A stretch of DNA of 34,498 nucleotides from JBFKMV01 sp041629655 (GTDB lineage Bacteria > Acidobacteriota > Polarisedimenticolia > Polarisedimenticolales > Polarisedimenticolaceae): the NCBI GenBank assembly GCA_041629655.1, contig JBFKMV010000032.1, positions 1 through 34,498 of the forward strand, given 5' to 3'. The notes under the pieces were generated by a model. The model was not told the origin of the DNA. It did not search any database and was given only the letters and a program-made list of their open reading frames with translations. Shown in pieces: positions 15,694 through 24,040 of the stretch (positions are counted from its first letter, which is position 1; each line of letters opens with the position of its first letter). The position numbers and the translations under genes are program-made.

Positions 15694-16479
15694 GTGAAAA
15701 GCCTGCGCCAGACCCGCGCGCTGGCGGTCTTCGACCTGGAGAGCACGGGGACCGACCCGCAGTCCGACCGGATCGTGGAGATCTCGGTGCTGCGCATCGA
15801 GCCCGACGGCACGCGCGAGTCCCGGACCCGCCGCATCAACCCGGAGCGGCCGATCCCGCCCGAGGCCACGGCGGTGCACGGGATCCGCGACGAGGACGTC
15901 CGGGAGTGCCCGGTGTTCCGCCGCGTAGCCCGCGGCCTGCTGGACTTCCTGGGGGATGCCGACCTGGCCGGCTTCAACGTCCGCCGGTTCGACGTCCCGC
16001 TGCTGGAGCGCGAGCTGCGCGAATGCGGGCTCGAGCTGGGGCTGGACCGCCGCCGCATCGTCGACATGATGACGATCTTCCATCGCCAGGAGCCGCGCGA
16101 CCTGAGCGCCGCGGTGCGGTTCTACCTCGGGCGCGAGCACGAGGGCGCCCACTCCGCCGAGGCCGACGTCGCCGTGGCGGCCGAGATCCTGGACGCGCAG
16201 CTCGCCCGTTACGCGGACCTCCCGGACACGGTGGACGAGCTGGCCGCGTGGTGCTTCCCGGTCCCGGAGGACGCCGTCGACCGCGAGGGCAAGTTCGTCT
16301 GGCGCGACGGCGAGGCGGTGTTCTCGTTCGGCCGCTACGCCGGACAGCCGTTGCGGCAGGTCGTGCTGGACGCGCCGGACTACCTGCAGTGGATCCTGCG
16401 CTCCGATTTTCCGGCCGACGCGCGCGAGCTGGTCGAGCGGGCGTTGCGCGACGAGCTTCCCCGGCCGCCGGCCGGCTGA
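15694..16479 (+). CDS. DnaQ-family 3'-5' exonuclease with DUF3820-like C-terminus
   Basis: A 261-residue DEDD-type exonuclease. Exo I is Asp14/Glu16 in FDLESTGTD. Exo II is in GFNVRRFDVPLL, and Exo III is the HSAEADV segment. Residues 1-170 form the nuclease. A separate C-terminal module at about 205-255 (FVWRDGEAVFSFGRYAGQPL) resembles the DUF3820 domain found after exonucleases of this group. It is not linked to a polymerase gene, so a repair or nucleic-acid turnover role is more likely than replicative proofreading. Start is GTG at 15694. The end is 23 bp from the convergent sulfatase-fold gene. Confidence 0.9.
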   Translation: MKSLRQTRALAVFDLESTGTDPQSDRIVEISVLRIEPDGTRESRTRRINPERPIPPEATAVHGIRDEDVRECPVFRRVARGLLDFLGDADLAGFNVRRFDVPLLERELRECGLELGLDRRRIVDMMTIFHRQEPRDLSAAVRFYLGREHEGAHSAEADVAVAAEILDAQLARYADLPDTVDELAAWCFPVPEDAVDREGKFVWRDGEAVFSFGRYAGQPLRQVVLDAPDYLQWILRSDFPADARELVERALRDELPRPPAG

Positions 16480-16502
16480 GACGGCGCGCCGGCCGCCGCG
16501 GC

Positions 16503-17909
16503 TCAGTCGACGTAACCCAGCGATCGCAGCGCGGCGACGCTGTCCTCGTCCAGCGGCTCGACCGGTTGCTCGTCCTGCGCGGCCAGACCGTCGAAGACCT
16601 GCCGCATGTGGCTCAACAGCGTGTCCGAAGGATCCGAGGTCGCCGGCGCCAGCGCGTTCAGCTCCTGGGGGTCCCGCACCAGGTCGAACACCAGGCGGCG
16701 GTCCTTCTTGACGCTGAAGATCTCCTTCTTGCCGTTCTCGATCATCGCGATCTCGAGCAGCCCCGACCGCCGCGCCAGATCCGACTCGTGCTTGGAGATC
16801 ACGGCGCCCTTGTGGGCCTCGTAGCGCGTCACGCGCCCGTCCGGCGCCGGCGCGCCGTCGAGCACCGCCGTCCAGTCGTAGCCCTCGAACTCCTGCGGCA
16901 CCGGCAGCCCGAGCAGGCTCAGCACCGTGGGCGCGAGGTCCAGAGTGACCGCCGGCGCCGTGACCCGGGCCGCCGCCAGCCGGCCTTTCCAGAACAGCGC
17001 CATCGGGATGCGCAACGTCGGCTCGTAGAGGTGCCGGCCGTGTCCCCAGTAGTTGTGCTCGCCGAGGCTCTCGCCGTGGTCCGAGGCGAACACGATCAAG
17101 GTGTTCGCCGGGTCGGAGACCTGCGCGACGCCGTCCAGCAGCTCGGCGATCGAGGCGTCCACGAAGGCGATCTCGGTATCGTAGCGGTCCGAGGCCGAGT
17201 AGTTGCCCCTGCGCTCGTCGCCGAAGATCGACAGGAAGTCCTTGTGCAGACGGTACGGCGCGTGCGGCTCGACGTAGTGCACCCAGGCCATGAACGGGCC
17301 GGCGCCGTCGCGCGAAACGTGCTCGCGGACCCAGTCCACGGTCTCGCCGGTGAGGTCCTCGGCGGTCGCCTCCTTGCGCAGCAGACCGAACCAGCGCGGC
17401 CGCGTCAGTACCTCCTCGTAGACCTGGAAGTGTTCGCCCAGCCCGGAGAGCTTGTCGCGCAGCGTCCAGTTGCCGACGAACGCGGCCGTCGTGTAGCCGT
17501 GCTCGGCCAGCACCTTGGGCAACGAGGGCAGCCCCGGGCGGATCCGCAGCCCGTTGCGCGACGCGCCGTGCCGGTGGGGCGGAAGCGCGGTGAACATCGA
17601 GCAGATCGAGGGGTTCGTCAGCGGCTCGACGGTGCGGGCCTGGGCGAAGTCGATCCCACCCTCGAACAGGCGATCGATGTTCGGCGAGGTGGGCCGGTGG
17701 TAACCCGCCGCGGACAGCCGGTCGGCGCGCAGCGTGTCGACCGTGATGACGAGGATGTTCGGCCGCTCCGCGACACGCCCGGTGGGCGCCTCCGGAACCT
17801 CGCCGGCCAGGGCGACGACGCCGGGCAGCAGCAACGCGGTGACCGCCGCGCCGAGCGCGAGGGCGCGCCGGGGCGGGACGTCGCGGGACGGAATCGGGGG
17901 ACGTGACAC
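16503..17909 (-). CDS. Sulfatase-fold (alkaline phosphatase superfamily) hydrolase, exported
   Basis: A 468-residue protein with an N-terminal hydrophobic segment (residues 16-36), so probably periplasmic or membrane-anchored. The fold is clear: PNILVITVDTLRADRL with metal ligand Asp58, and FASDHGESLGEHNYWGHG later. At the position of the formylglycine Cys/Ser of true sulfatases (C/S-x-P-S/A-R) the sequence reads Thr98-Asn-Pro-Ser. A Thr nucleophile is typical of phosphoethanolamine or phosphoglycerol transferases and phosphodiesterases of the same superfamily, so calling it a sulfatase would be risky. I chose GTG 17909 because AGGAGAG lies 6 nt upstream; an ATG at 17942 lies in frame but overlaps a TAGAAT -10-like element. 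Confidence 0.88.
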   Translation of the reverse strand: MSRPPIPSRDVPPRRALALGAAVTALLLPGVVALAGEVPEAPTGRVAERPNILVITVDTLRADRLSAAGYHRPTSPNIDRLFEGGIDFAQARTVEPLTNPSICSMFTALPPHRHGASRNGLRIRPGLPSLPKVLAEHGYTTAAFVGNWTLRDKLSGLGEHFQVYEEVLTRPRWFGLLRKEATAEDLTGETVDWVREHVSRDGAGPFMAWVHYVEPHAPYRLHKDFLSIFGDERRGNYSASDRYDTEIAFVDASIAELLDGVAQVSDPANTLIVFASDHGESLGEHNYWGHGRHLYEPTLRIPMALFWKGRLAAARVTAPAVTLDLAPTVLSLLGLPVPQEFEGYDWTAVLDGAPAPDGRVTRYEAHKGAVISKHESDLARRSGLLEIAMIENGKKEIFSVKKDRRLVFDLVRDPQELNALAPATSDPSDTLLSHMRQVFDGLAAQDEQPVEPLDEDSVAALRSLGYVD

Positions 17910-17940
17910 GGAAGGCTCTCCTACACGGACGTGGCCGCTC

Positions 17941-17946
17941 ATTCTA
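17941..17946 (-). promoter_or_regulatory. Putative -10 of the sulfatase-fold gene
   Basis: TAGAAT on the minus strand (17946-17941) lies 31 nt before GTG 17909, leaving a leader of about 25 nt with an AGGAGAG Shine-Dalgarno. It overlaps the final codons of the trmK-like gene upstream. No good -35 is seen. Confidence 0.4.
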
Positions 17947-18669
17947 CAACGCGGCGGCCCGCCGTTCTAGGAACGCGAGAATCCGCCGCGCCTGCTCGCG
18001 CCGTTGCCTCAGCCGGCCGCGCGGTCCGGGGGCGCTCGCGGCGTGGAGCGCCCGCTCGATCGTGGCCAGGCGTTCGCTCCACACGCGTCGCAGCAGCGGG
18101 TCGGCGGACTCCAGCAGCCGGGGACCGGCCGCCAGCAGGTCGGCCGGATGCAGCGCGGGGTCCGGCGGCAGCGTCCGCGGGGCGCCGCGCTCCGCGCCGA
18201 TGATCTCGTAGTACCGGCCGCGCTCCTCGACGATCCGCTCCTCGACGATCCGCCAGTCGTGGTCCCAGAGCCAGCGTCGCAGCAGCGCGGGCTCGCTCTG
18301 CGGCTGCAGCACCAGACGGCGCACACCGAGGTCCCGCGGGTCGCGGCGCCCCAGCACGGCCCGGATCGTGCGGGCGCCCAGGCCCGCCAGCACCAGCACC
18401 TCGATCCGGTCGGCGCGCTGCAGCGGCTCGAGGCCGTCACCGGCCCGCAGCGTCACCCGCTCGGCGAGCGCCGCGCGCTCCAGGCGGCCACGCGCCCGGG
18501 CCAGCAGCCGCTCGGTGCGCTCGGTGCCGATGCACTCCGCAACGCGACCGGAGCGCAGCAGCAGCTCCGGCAGGCGTCCGTGATCGGTGCCGATCTCGGC
18601 GACGCGCGCGCCCGGCGGCACCAGCGAGGCCACCGCCTCGAGCCGGCCGTGTCCCGTACCGCGGTTCAC
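17944..18669 (-). CDS. trmK: TrmK-like tRNA (adenine-N1) methyltransferase
   Basis: A 241-residue SAM-dependent methyltransferase related to TrmK, which methylates A22 in the tRNA D-loop. The SAM-binding motif is GARVAEIGTDHGRLPELLL (residues 20-38), followed by LAGLGARTIRAVLG and the LQPQSEPALLRRWL segment typical of the family. Start is GTG at 18669; a TAGGAT ending 6 nt upstream could be a -10 (leaderless) or a weak Shine-Dalgarno. The coding sequence contains a perfect 15-bp tandem duplication (18221-18250) giving RIVEERIVEE. TrmK is best known from Gram-positive bacteria, so the exact substrate here is inferred. Confidence 0.82.
   Translation of the reverse strand: MNRGTGHGRLEAVASLVPPGARVAEIGTDHGRLPELLLRSGRVAECIGTERTERLLARARGRLERAALAERVTLRAGDGLEPLQRADRIEVLVLAGLGARTIRAVLGRRDPRDLGVRRLVLQPQSEPALLRRWLWDHDWRIVEERIVEERGRYYEIIGAERGAPRTLPPDPALHPADLLAAGPRLLESADPLLRRVWSERLATIERALHAASAPGPRGRLRQRREQARRILAFLERRAAAL
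18221..18250. repeat. 15-bp perfect tandem duplication inside trmK-like gene
   Basis: The unit CGCTCCTCGACGATC occurs twice in direct succession (18221-18235 and 18236-18250). It keeps the reading frame and duplicates RIVEE, consistent with a recent slippage event. Confidence 0.9.
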
Positions 18670-18717
18670 GGCGTCATCCTACCCGGACCCGGCTCCGCGG
18701 CGCGCGCGTCCGCACTA

Positions 18718-18745
18718 TTGCGCCGCTGGGGGCAGGTTCTATAAT
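18718..18745 (+). promoter_or_regulatory. Putative speA promoter
   Basis: TTGCGC (18718-18723), a 16-bp spacer and a perfect TATAAT (18740-18745). The predicted leader runs about 65 nt to the ATG at 18818. Confidence 0.6.
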
Positions 18746-18817
18746 CGGCAGACGCCGGCTCGGCGGGTCCACGAAGCCGCTCGACGGTCCGGCCTCGCGC
18801 CGGGGGGGGAGGTCGGC

Positions 18818-20725
18818 ATGATCGTTCCGGCAACCGAACGCTTCACGGTCCAGAATGCCGTCGAGCTGTACGGCCTGGACGGCTGGGGCAACGGGTACTT
18901 CACGATCGGCGCGGACGGCCACCTCAAGGTCACGCCGATCGGCGAGAGCGAGGGCTCGATCGACGTCCTCGAGGCCGTGCGGCAGCTCCGCGCCCGAGGG
19001 TTGGCGACCCCGCTGCTGCTGCGGTTTCCGCAGCTGCTGGCGGCCCAGACCGACCGGCTGGCCGGCTCGTTCCAGCGCGCGATCCGCGAGTTCGAGTACG
19101 AGGGCCGGTTCCTGCCGGTGTTCCCGATCAAGGTCAACCAGACCCGCGCGGTGATCGAAGGTCTGGTCGACGCCGGGCAACGGCACGGGCTGGGCCTGGA
19201 GGTCGGCAGCCGTCCCGAGCTGCTGACCGCGATGGCGATGCCGACCCCGCCCGAATCGCTGCTGATCTGCAACGGATTCAAGGACCCCGAGTACCTGGCG
19301 TCGGCGGCGATGGCGGCGCGGCTCGGCCGGCGTGTCGTGGTCGTGATCGAGAAGCCGTTCGAGATCCGCGAGCTGCTGGAGCTGGCCAAGCAAGCACACA
19401 CCTTGCCGATGATCGGTTTCCGGATCCGGCTCCAGGCGCGCGGCTCGGGCCTGTGGGAGAAGTCGGGCGGCTTCGCCTCCAAGTTCGGGCTGACCACGCG
19501 ACAGCTGCTCAAGGCGCTGGAGCGTCTCGAGGCGGCGGGGCTCAAACAGCAGGTGGCGTTGCTGCATTTCCACATCGGCAGCCAGATCACCGAGATCCGC
19601 AAGGTCAAGAACGCCGTGCTCGAGGCCAGCCGGGTCTACGCCAAGGTGCGCAAGCTGGGCTGGTCGATCCGTTACCTCGACGTGGGCGGCGGGCTGGGCA
19701 TCGACTACGACGGCTCGCGGACCTCGTCGGACGCCTCGGTCAACTACAGCGTGCAGGAGTACGCCAACGACGTGGTGTTCGGCATCGACGAGGTCTGCGA
19801 CCAGGAGGGCGTCCCCGCGCCCACGATCGTCTGCGAGTCGGGACGGATGCTGGTCGGCTACCACGCGCTGCTGATCGCCGACGTGCGGGCGCGGGTGTCG
19901 ACCGTCGAGTCCGAGCCGCTCCCGATGACGGGTGAGGAGCCGCAGGTCGTCCAGGACCTGGCCGAGGTCGCGCGCAACATCTCGGTCAAGAACTACCGCG
20001 AGTTCTATCACGACGCGCTCGAGTATCGCGACCAGATGTACTCGCTGTTCAATCTGGGCATGCTCGACCTCCCGGACCGGGCCAAGGCCGAGAACCTGTT
20101 CTGGGACATTGCGCGCAAGGCCGTGCGGTATTCCAAGACGGCGAAGTTCGTCGCCGACGAGTTCGTCGAGCTGGAGTCGAAGCTGCACGAGAAGTACGTC
20201 TGCAACTTCTCGGTGTTCCAGTCGCTGCCGGATCACTGGGCGCTCGACCAGCTGTTTCCGGTGATCCCGATCCACCGCTTGAACGAGGAGCCGCGCCGCC
20301 GCGCGACGCTGGCCGACATCACGTGCGACTCCGACGGCGAGATCGAGAAGTTCGTCGACCTCAAGGACATCAAGAGCGCGCTCGAGGTGCACGAGCTGCT
20401 GCCGGACCAGCCGTACTACATCGGCGTGGCGCTGATCGGCGCCTACCAGGACACGATGGGCGACATGCACAACCTGTTCGGCCGCGTGCACGAGGCCGAC
20501 GTCGTGCTCGAGGCCGGAGGCGCGACGGCGATCGGCGGCGTCTGGCGGGGGGAGACCGCCAGCGACACGATCCGTTCCTTCGGCTACGAACCCGAACAGC
20601 TCGTCGAGACGATGCGGGACGCGTTGAAACGCCGGGTGGCGGCCGGCGGGCTGACCGCGGACGAGGCCGACGGCCTGCTCGAGGACTACCGCCGCCGGCT
20701 GTCGGGTTACACGTACCTCGATTGA
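18818..20725 (+). CDS. speA: Biosynthetic arginine decarboxylase
   Basis: A 635-residue PLP enzyme that decarboxylates arginine to agmatine, the first step of the agmatine route to putrescine. The N-terminus (YGLDGWGNGYFTIGADGHL) and the PLP lysine Lys105 in FPIKVNQ are diagnostic. HFHIGSQI, GGGLGIDYDG and the catalytic-cysteine segment IVCESGRML follow, and length is typical of SpeA. The ATG 18818 follows the long G-rich Shine-Dalgarno GGGGGAGGT (18805-18812); the frame is open further upstream, but that part overlaps the divergent trmK-like gene and is not coding. No agmatine-processing genes are visible nearby. Confidence 0.95.
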   Translation: MIVPATERFTVQNAVELYGLDGWGNGYFTIGADGHLKVTPIGESEGSIDVLEAVRQLRARGLATPLLLRFPQLLAAQTDRLAGSFQRAIREFEYEGRFLPVFPIKVNQTRAVIEGLVDAGQRHGLGLEVGSRPELLTAMAMPTPPESLLICNGFKDPEYLASAAMAARLGRRVVVVIEKPFEIRELLELAKQAHTLPMIGFRIRLQARGSGLWEKSGGFASKFGLTTRQLLKALERLEAAGLKQQVALLHFHIGSQITEIRKVKNAVLEASRVYAKVRKLGWSIRYLDVGGGLGIDYDGSRTSSDASVNYSVQEYANDVVFGIDEVCDQEGVPAPTIVCESGRMLVGYHALLIADVRARVSTVESEPLPMTGEEPQVVQDLAEVARNISVKNYREFYHDALEYRDQMYSLFNLGMLDLPDRAKAENLFWDIARKAVRYSKTAKFVADEFVELESKLHEKYVCNFSVFQSLPDHWALDQLFPVIPIHRLNEEPRRRATLADITCDSDGEIEKFVDLKDIKSALEVHELLPDQPYYIGVALIGAYQDTMGDMHNLFGRVHEADVVLEAGGATAIGGVWRGETASDTIRSFGYEPEQLVETMRDALKRRVAAGGLTADEADGLLEDYRRRLSGYTYLD

Positions 20726-20792
20726 GCTCCGGGACGCCGCCCCGGGTTAGACTGGCGCGAGTGCCGCCGAGCGGCGAACCCAGGGGGACCCC

Positions 20793-21329
20793 GTGAAGCT
20801 GACTCCCGAGGCCCAGGACCGGTACCACAAGCAGGACTACGCCCGGCGCGGGCGGATCGAGGGCGTCGAGCTGGTCGAGCGGCGTCGGTTCAACGACGAC
20901 GGCGGCTCGATGACCGAGCTGGCCCGGCTCGGCGCAGGCCGGATCGAGGGCCTGGACGGCTTCGAGGTCGCGCAGATCAACTACAGCACCGTCGAACCCG
21001 GGGTGATCAAGGCCTTCCACCTGCACCTGCGGCAGACCGACATCTGGTACGTGCCGCCGGAGGACCGCGTGCTGCTGGTGCTGGTGGACCAGCGGCAGGA
21101 CTCCGCGACGCGCGGGCAGCGCATGCGGCTGGTGCTGGGAGACGGCAACTCGCGCCTGGTGCGGGTGCCGCCCGGCGTCGCTCACGGCTGCCGCAACATC
21201 TCCGGCCGGACCGCCCGGATCCTGTACCTCACCGACGTGCACTTCTCGAGCGATCCCGAGCAGTGCGACGAGGGCCGGCTGCCCTGGGACATGTTCGGGG
21301 CCGAGCTGTGGGACGTCGCGCGCGAATGA
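20793..21329 (+). CDS. RmlC-like cupin (dTDP-4-dehydrorhamnose 3,5-epimerase family)
   Basis: A 178-residue single-domain cupin. The core (residues 65-90, VIKAFHLHLRQTDIWYV), the LVRVPPGVAHGCRNIS segment and the final LPWDMFG are typical of RmlC-like sugar epimerases. Canonical RmlC begins its active site with a RGLHYQ-like sequence; here it is KAFHLHLRQ, so the exact reaction is less certain. No other dTDP-rhamnose genes are nearby. Start is GTG at 20793 with CAGGGGG (20781-20787) upstream. It is 67 bp downstream of speA and 19 bp from the convergent plsC-like gene. Confidence 0.8.
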   Translation: MKLTPEAQDRYHKQDYARRGRIEGVELVERRRFNDDGGSMTELARLGAGRIEGLDGFEVAQINYSTVEPGVIKAFHLHLRQTDIWYVPPEDRVLLVLVDQRQDSATRGQRMRLVLGDGNSRLVRVPPGVAHGCRNISGRTARILYLTDVHFSSDPEQCDEGRLPWDMFGAELWDVARE

Positions 21330-21348
21330 GCGGCCGGACCGCGGCGGG

Positions 21349-22137
21349 CTAGCCGGGGTCCGCGAGCGCCACCTGCCGCACCGGCTCGAAGTCGCGTTGC
21401 GCCTGCTCGTGCAGGCGGCGCGCCAGCTCCTTGCGGTCGTGCGCGACGATCGGCGTCTCGGAGTAGCGCACGCTGGCCTCGATCCGCGGCAATCGCAGCA
21501 GCCGGAAAAAATGCGGGAAGAAGTCCTGGGGGCCCCACCAGCAGATCGTGTCGCTGGGCGGCGCCGGGTCCGGGGTGCCATAGGTCAGGGTTGCCGTGTA
21601 GCAGGGGACGCCCAGCCGCGCCGCCGGCTCGAACAGCGAGGGCATGAACGGGTAGATCCTGTCCCCGCACGTGGCGCGGCCCTCCGCGAACAGGATCAAC
21701 GGCAGGCCGCGCCTGAGGTGCTGCTCCATCGCGCGCGAGGTGCGCACCAGGCTGCGCGAGTTCTCGCGGTCGACGAACAACGTGCCGGCGACCACCGCGA
21801 TCGCCCCGAACACCGGCCACGACGAGACCTCGCGCTTGGCGATGAACGCCGACGGCGCCAGCGCGGCCAGCACCCAGATGTCCAGATAGGACAGGTGATT
21901 GGCGGCGACCACGTAACGGCGCCCCCGCGGGCGTCCCTCGACCCGCGGTCGAATCCCGAGCACCCGCAGGATCGCGCGGGACCACACCACCGAGCAGCGC
22001 GAGCCGACGATGCTCGAGGGACCGCGGGCGCCCAGGGTGACCAGCCACACCACGAACGGCGGCACCGCGGCGGTCAGCGTCAGCACGACCACCAGCAGCA
22101 GCTTCCAGCCCACGACGATCCTGCGCATGCCCGGCAT
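21349..22137 (-). CDS. PlsC-like 1-acyl-glycerol-3-phosphate acyltransferase
   Basis: A 262-residue membrane-anchored acyltransferase (residues 7-35 hydrophobic). The catalytic HX4D motif is His81-Asp86 in NHLSYLD. The second motif, usually FPEGTR, reads FAEGRAT, an unusual variant at the substrate-phosphate site. The family transfers an acyl chain to lysophosphatidate or to a related lysolipid or ornithine lipid. ATG 22137 is used; a second Met three residues in (22128) is possible. It is divergent from the FHA-GAF-phosphatase gene, and their -10-like elements (TAGAAT on minus, TATTCT on plus near 22160-22168) overlap. Confidence 0.87.
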   Translation of the reverse strand: MPGMRRIVVGWKLLLVVVLTLTAAVPPFVVWLVTLGARGPSSIVGSRCSVVWSRAILRVLGIRPRVEGRPRGRRYVVAANHLSYLDIWVLAALAPSAFIAKREVSSWPVFGAIAVVAGTLFVDRENSRSLVRTSRAMEQHLRRGLPLILFAEGRATCGDRIYPFMPSLFEPAARLGVPCYTATLTYGTPDPAPPSDTICWWGPQDFFPHFFRLLRLPRIEASVRYSETPIVAHDRKELARRLHEQAQRDFEPVRQVALADPG

Positions 22138-22222
22138 CGGCCCCCACGTTTCGGGGTGGTATTCTAATGACCCCGCCGGCCCGCCGTGGCCGCCGACGGG
22201 AAAAGGGGGCCCGAGGGCGTCG

Positions 22223-23908
22223 ATGAGTCAGGATCCCAACACGCTGGAGCTGCTGGTCAAGGCGCCGGACAACACGACCAAGACCCTGCGCCTGCGCGGT
22301 CCCGCGGTCTCGCTCGGGCGCGCGCGCAAGAACGCGCTGTGCTACCCCGAGGACGCCAGCCTGTCGCGGGAGCACTGCGTGTTCGAGCTCGAGGAACAGA
22401 CGTGGTGGATCCGGGACCTCAAGAGCAAGAACCACACCTTCGTCAACGGCAACCGGATCGACAAGGTCAAGCTGCAGGACGGCGACCAGATCACGGCCGG
22501 CCGGCTGACGATGGTCTACGGCGATGCGACCCAGCAGCCCTCCGGCAGCGTCGAGTTCTACCCCGATTCCCATTCCGAGACGCCCCCGCTGGCCACCGTG
22601 ATGACCAACCTCGGCGGCGTGCTGTCGGGCGAGATCAGCCAGCCCACGCCGAGCCAGCCGATGCGCCGGGCCGATTCCGGCGATTCCAGCGGGACCTTCC
22701 GCTCGCCGGTGGTCACCGCGCTGATCCGCGCGGGCAAGGAGCTGATGAGCAACCGGCCGCTGGACGAGCTGTTCGACATGATCCTGAAGCTGTCGATCGA
22801 GACCGTGGGGGCCGAGCGGGGGCTGTTGCTGACGCTCGAGGGGGACGAGCTGCTCCCGCGCGCGCAGCGGGGCGAGGGGTTCCGGATCAGCTCCGGCGTC
22901 CGGGACAAGGTGCTGCAGGAACGGGCCTCGCTGCTGGTTCACGACGCCCAGCAGGACCAGGCGTTCAAGGACCGCATGAGCATCATCGACCAGCAGATCC
23001 GGACGATGATGGCGGTGCCGCTGCAGACCGACGAGCGGGTGATCGGACTGATCTACGTCGACTCCCGGTTCGTGGTGCGCGACTTCACGGCCGATGATCT
23101 GAGCCTGCTGACGGTGCTGGCGAACGTCGCGGCGATCCGCATCGAGCACCAGCGGCTGGCCGAGGTCGAGCGCGCCGAGCGGCTGCTCAAGATCGAGCTG
23201 GACCAGGCCGCGGCCGTGCAGCAGCAGTTGCTGCCGGCGTCCGCGCCGCAGGTGCCGGGGCTGGACATCGCCGGGCACAACGCGGCCTGCCGCACGGTCG
23301 GCGGGGACTACTACGATTTCCTGGAGTACCCCGACCAGAGCGTCGGGATCGTTCTCGGTGACGTGGCCGGCAAGGGCATGCCGGCATCGCTGTTGATGGT
23401 CAGCCTGCAGGCGCAGGTGCAGGTGCTGGCGTGGGCCCGGGAGAGCATCTCCGACCTCGTCTCGCGGCTCGACCGCGGCATCTCGGCCAACTGCCCGCGC
23501 AACCGCTTCATCACGCTGTTCTTCGGTGTGCTGGATGCCAGCGGCGAGCTGAGGTACTGCAACGCCGGCCACAACCCGCCGCTGGTGATCCGCGCCGACG
23601 GGACGACCGAGGAGCTCCCGGTCGGCGGCACGGTGCTCGGCATCCTGCCGGACCTGGGCTACGAGGAGCGGAGCTGCCGGCTGGGGCCGGGGGACCTGAT
23701 CGCGGTGTTCAGCGACGGGATCACCGAGGCCGCGGACCCGGCGGACGAGGAGTTCGGCGAGGAGCGGCTGGCCAAGCTGCTCCACAAGCATCGCGACGAG
23801 CCGGCCGAGCAGATCATCGAGATCATCAACGATGCGGTGCGGGAGTGGTCGCAGGGCGCGCCGGCGGCCGACGACATGACGCTGGTGGTGGCCCGCCGCA
23901 CCGCCTGA
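22223..23908 (+). CDS. FHA-GAF-PP2C (SpoIIE-type) phosphatase
   Basis: A 561-residue cytoplasmic signalling protein in three parts. An FHA phosphothreonine-binding domain (about 8-100) has GR 32-33, SREH 48-51 and NG 75-76. A linker of about 60 residues follows. A GAF sensor domain covers about 176-312, then a short coiled coil and a PP2C/SpoIIE phosphatase (about 335-558) with metal aspartates in GGDYYDF (360-366), GDVAGKG (379-385), SDGITEA (497-503) and ADD (549-551). It probably reads a phosphorylated partner and dephosphorylates a target such as an anti-anti-sigma factor, although no STAS gene is nearby. ATG 22223 has GAGGG 5 nt upstream. Confidence 0.93.
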   Translation: MSQDPNTLELLVKAPDNTTKTLRLRGPAVSLGRARKNALCYPEDASLSREHCVFELEEQTWWIRDLKSKNHTFVNGNRIDKVKLQDGDQITAGRLTMVYGDATQQPSGSVEFYPDSHSETPPLATVMTNLGGVLSGEISQPTPSQPMRRADSGDSSGTFRSPVVTALIRAGKELMSNRPLDELFDMILKLSIETVGAERGLLLTLEGDELLPRAQRGEGFRISSGVRDKVLQERASLLVHDAQQDQAFKDRMSIIDQQIRTMMAVPLQTDERVIGLIYVDSRFVVRDFTADDLSLLTVLANVAAIRIEHQRLAEVERAERLLKIELDQAAAVQQQLLPASAPQVPGLDIAGHNAACRTVGGDYYDFLEYPDQSVGIVLGDVAGKGMPASLLMVSLQAQVQVLAWARESISDLVSRLDRGISANCPRNRFITLFFGVLDASGELRYCNAGHNPPLVIRADGTTEELPVGGTVLGILPDLGYEERSCRLGPGDLIAVFSDGITEAADPADEEFGEERLAKLLHKHRDEPAEQIIEIINDAVREWSQGAPAADDMTLVVARRTA

Positions 23909-23990
23909 CCCGCCGCGGGCCCTCCGCGCGCCCCCAAACCGGCCGAAATCCACCCCGACGGCCCGATCCGCGGCCCCGACCCGGCCCGAC

Positions 23991-24018
23991 GTGACAATCG
24001 GCGTCAGGGACCTATATT
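23991..24018 (+). promoter_or_regulatory. Putative promoter of the HD-GYP-like gene
   Basis: GTGACA (23991-23996), a 16-bp spacer and TATATT (24013-24018). The predicted leader is about 16 nt and contains AAGGAGGG before the TTG start at 24041. Confidence 0.6.
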
Positions 24019-24040
24019 CCACCGGCAAGGAGGGTTACCG

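Noticed and set aside
16482..16491. Palindrome CGGCGCGCCG between convergent genes as a terminator
   Set aside because: No loop and no T-run on either strand; 10-bp GC palindromes are expected by chance at this base composition.
17910..17942. ATG 17942 as start of the sulfatase-fold gene
   Set aside because: It lacks a Shine-Dalgarno and falls within a TAGAAT -10-like element; GTG 17909 has AGGAGAG at good spacing.
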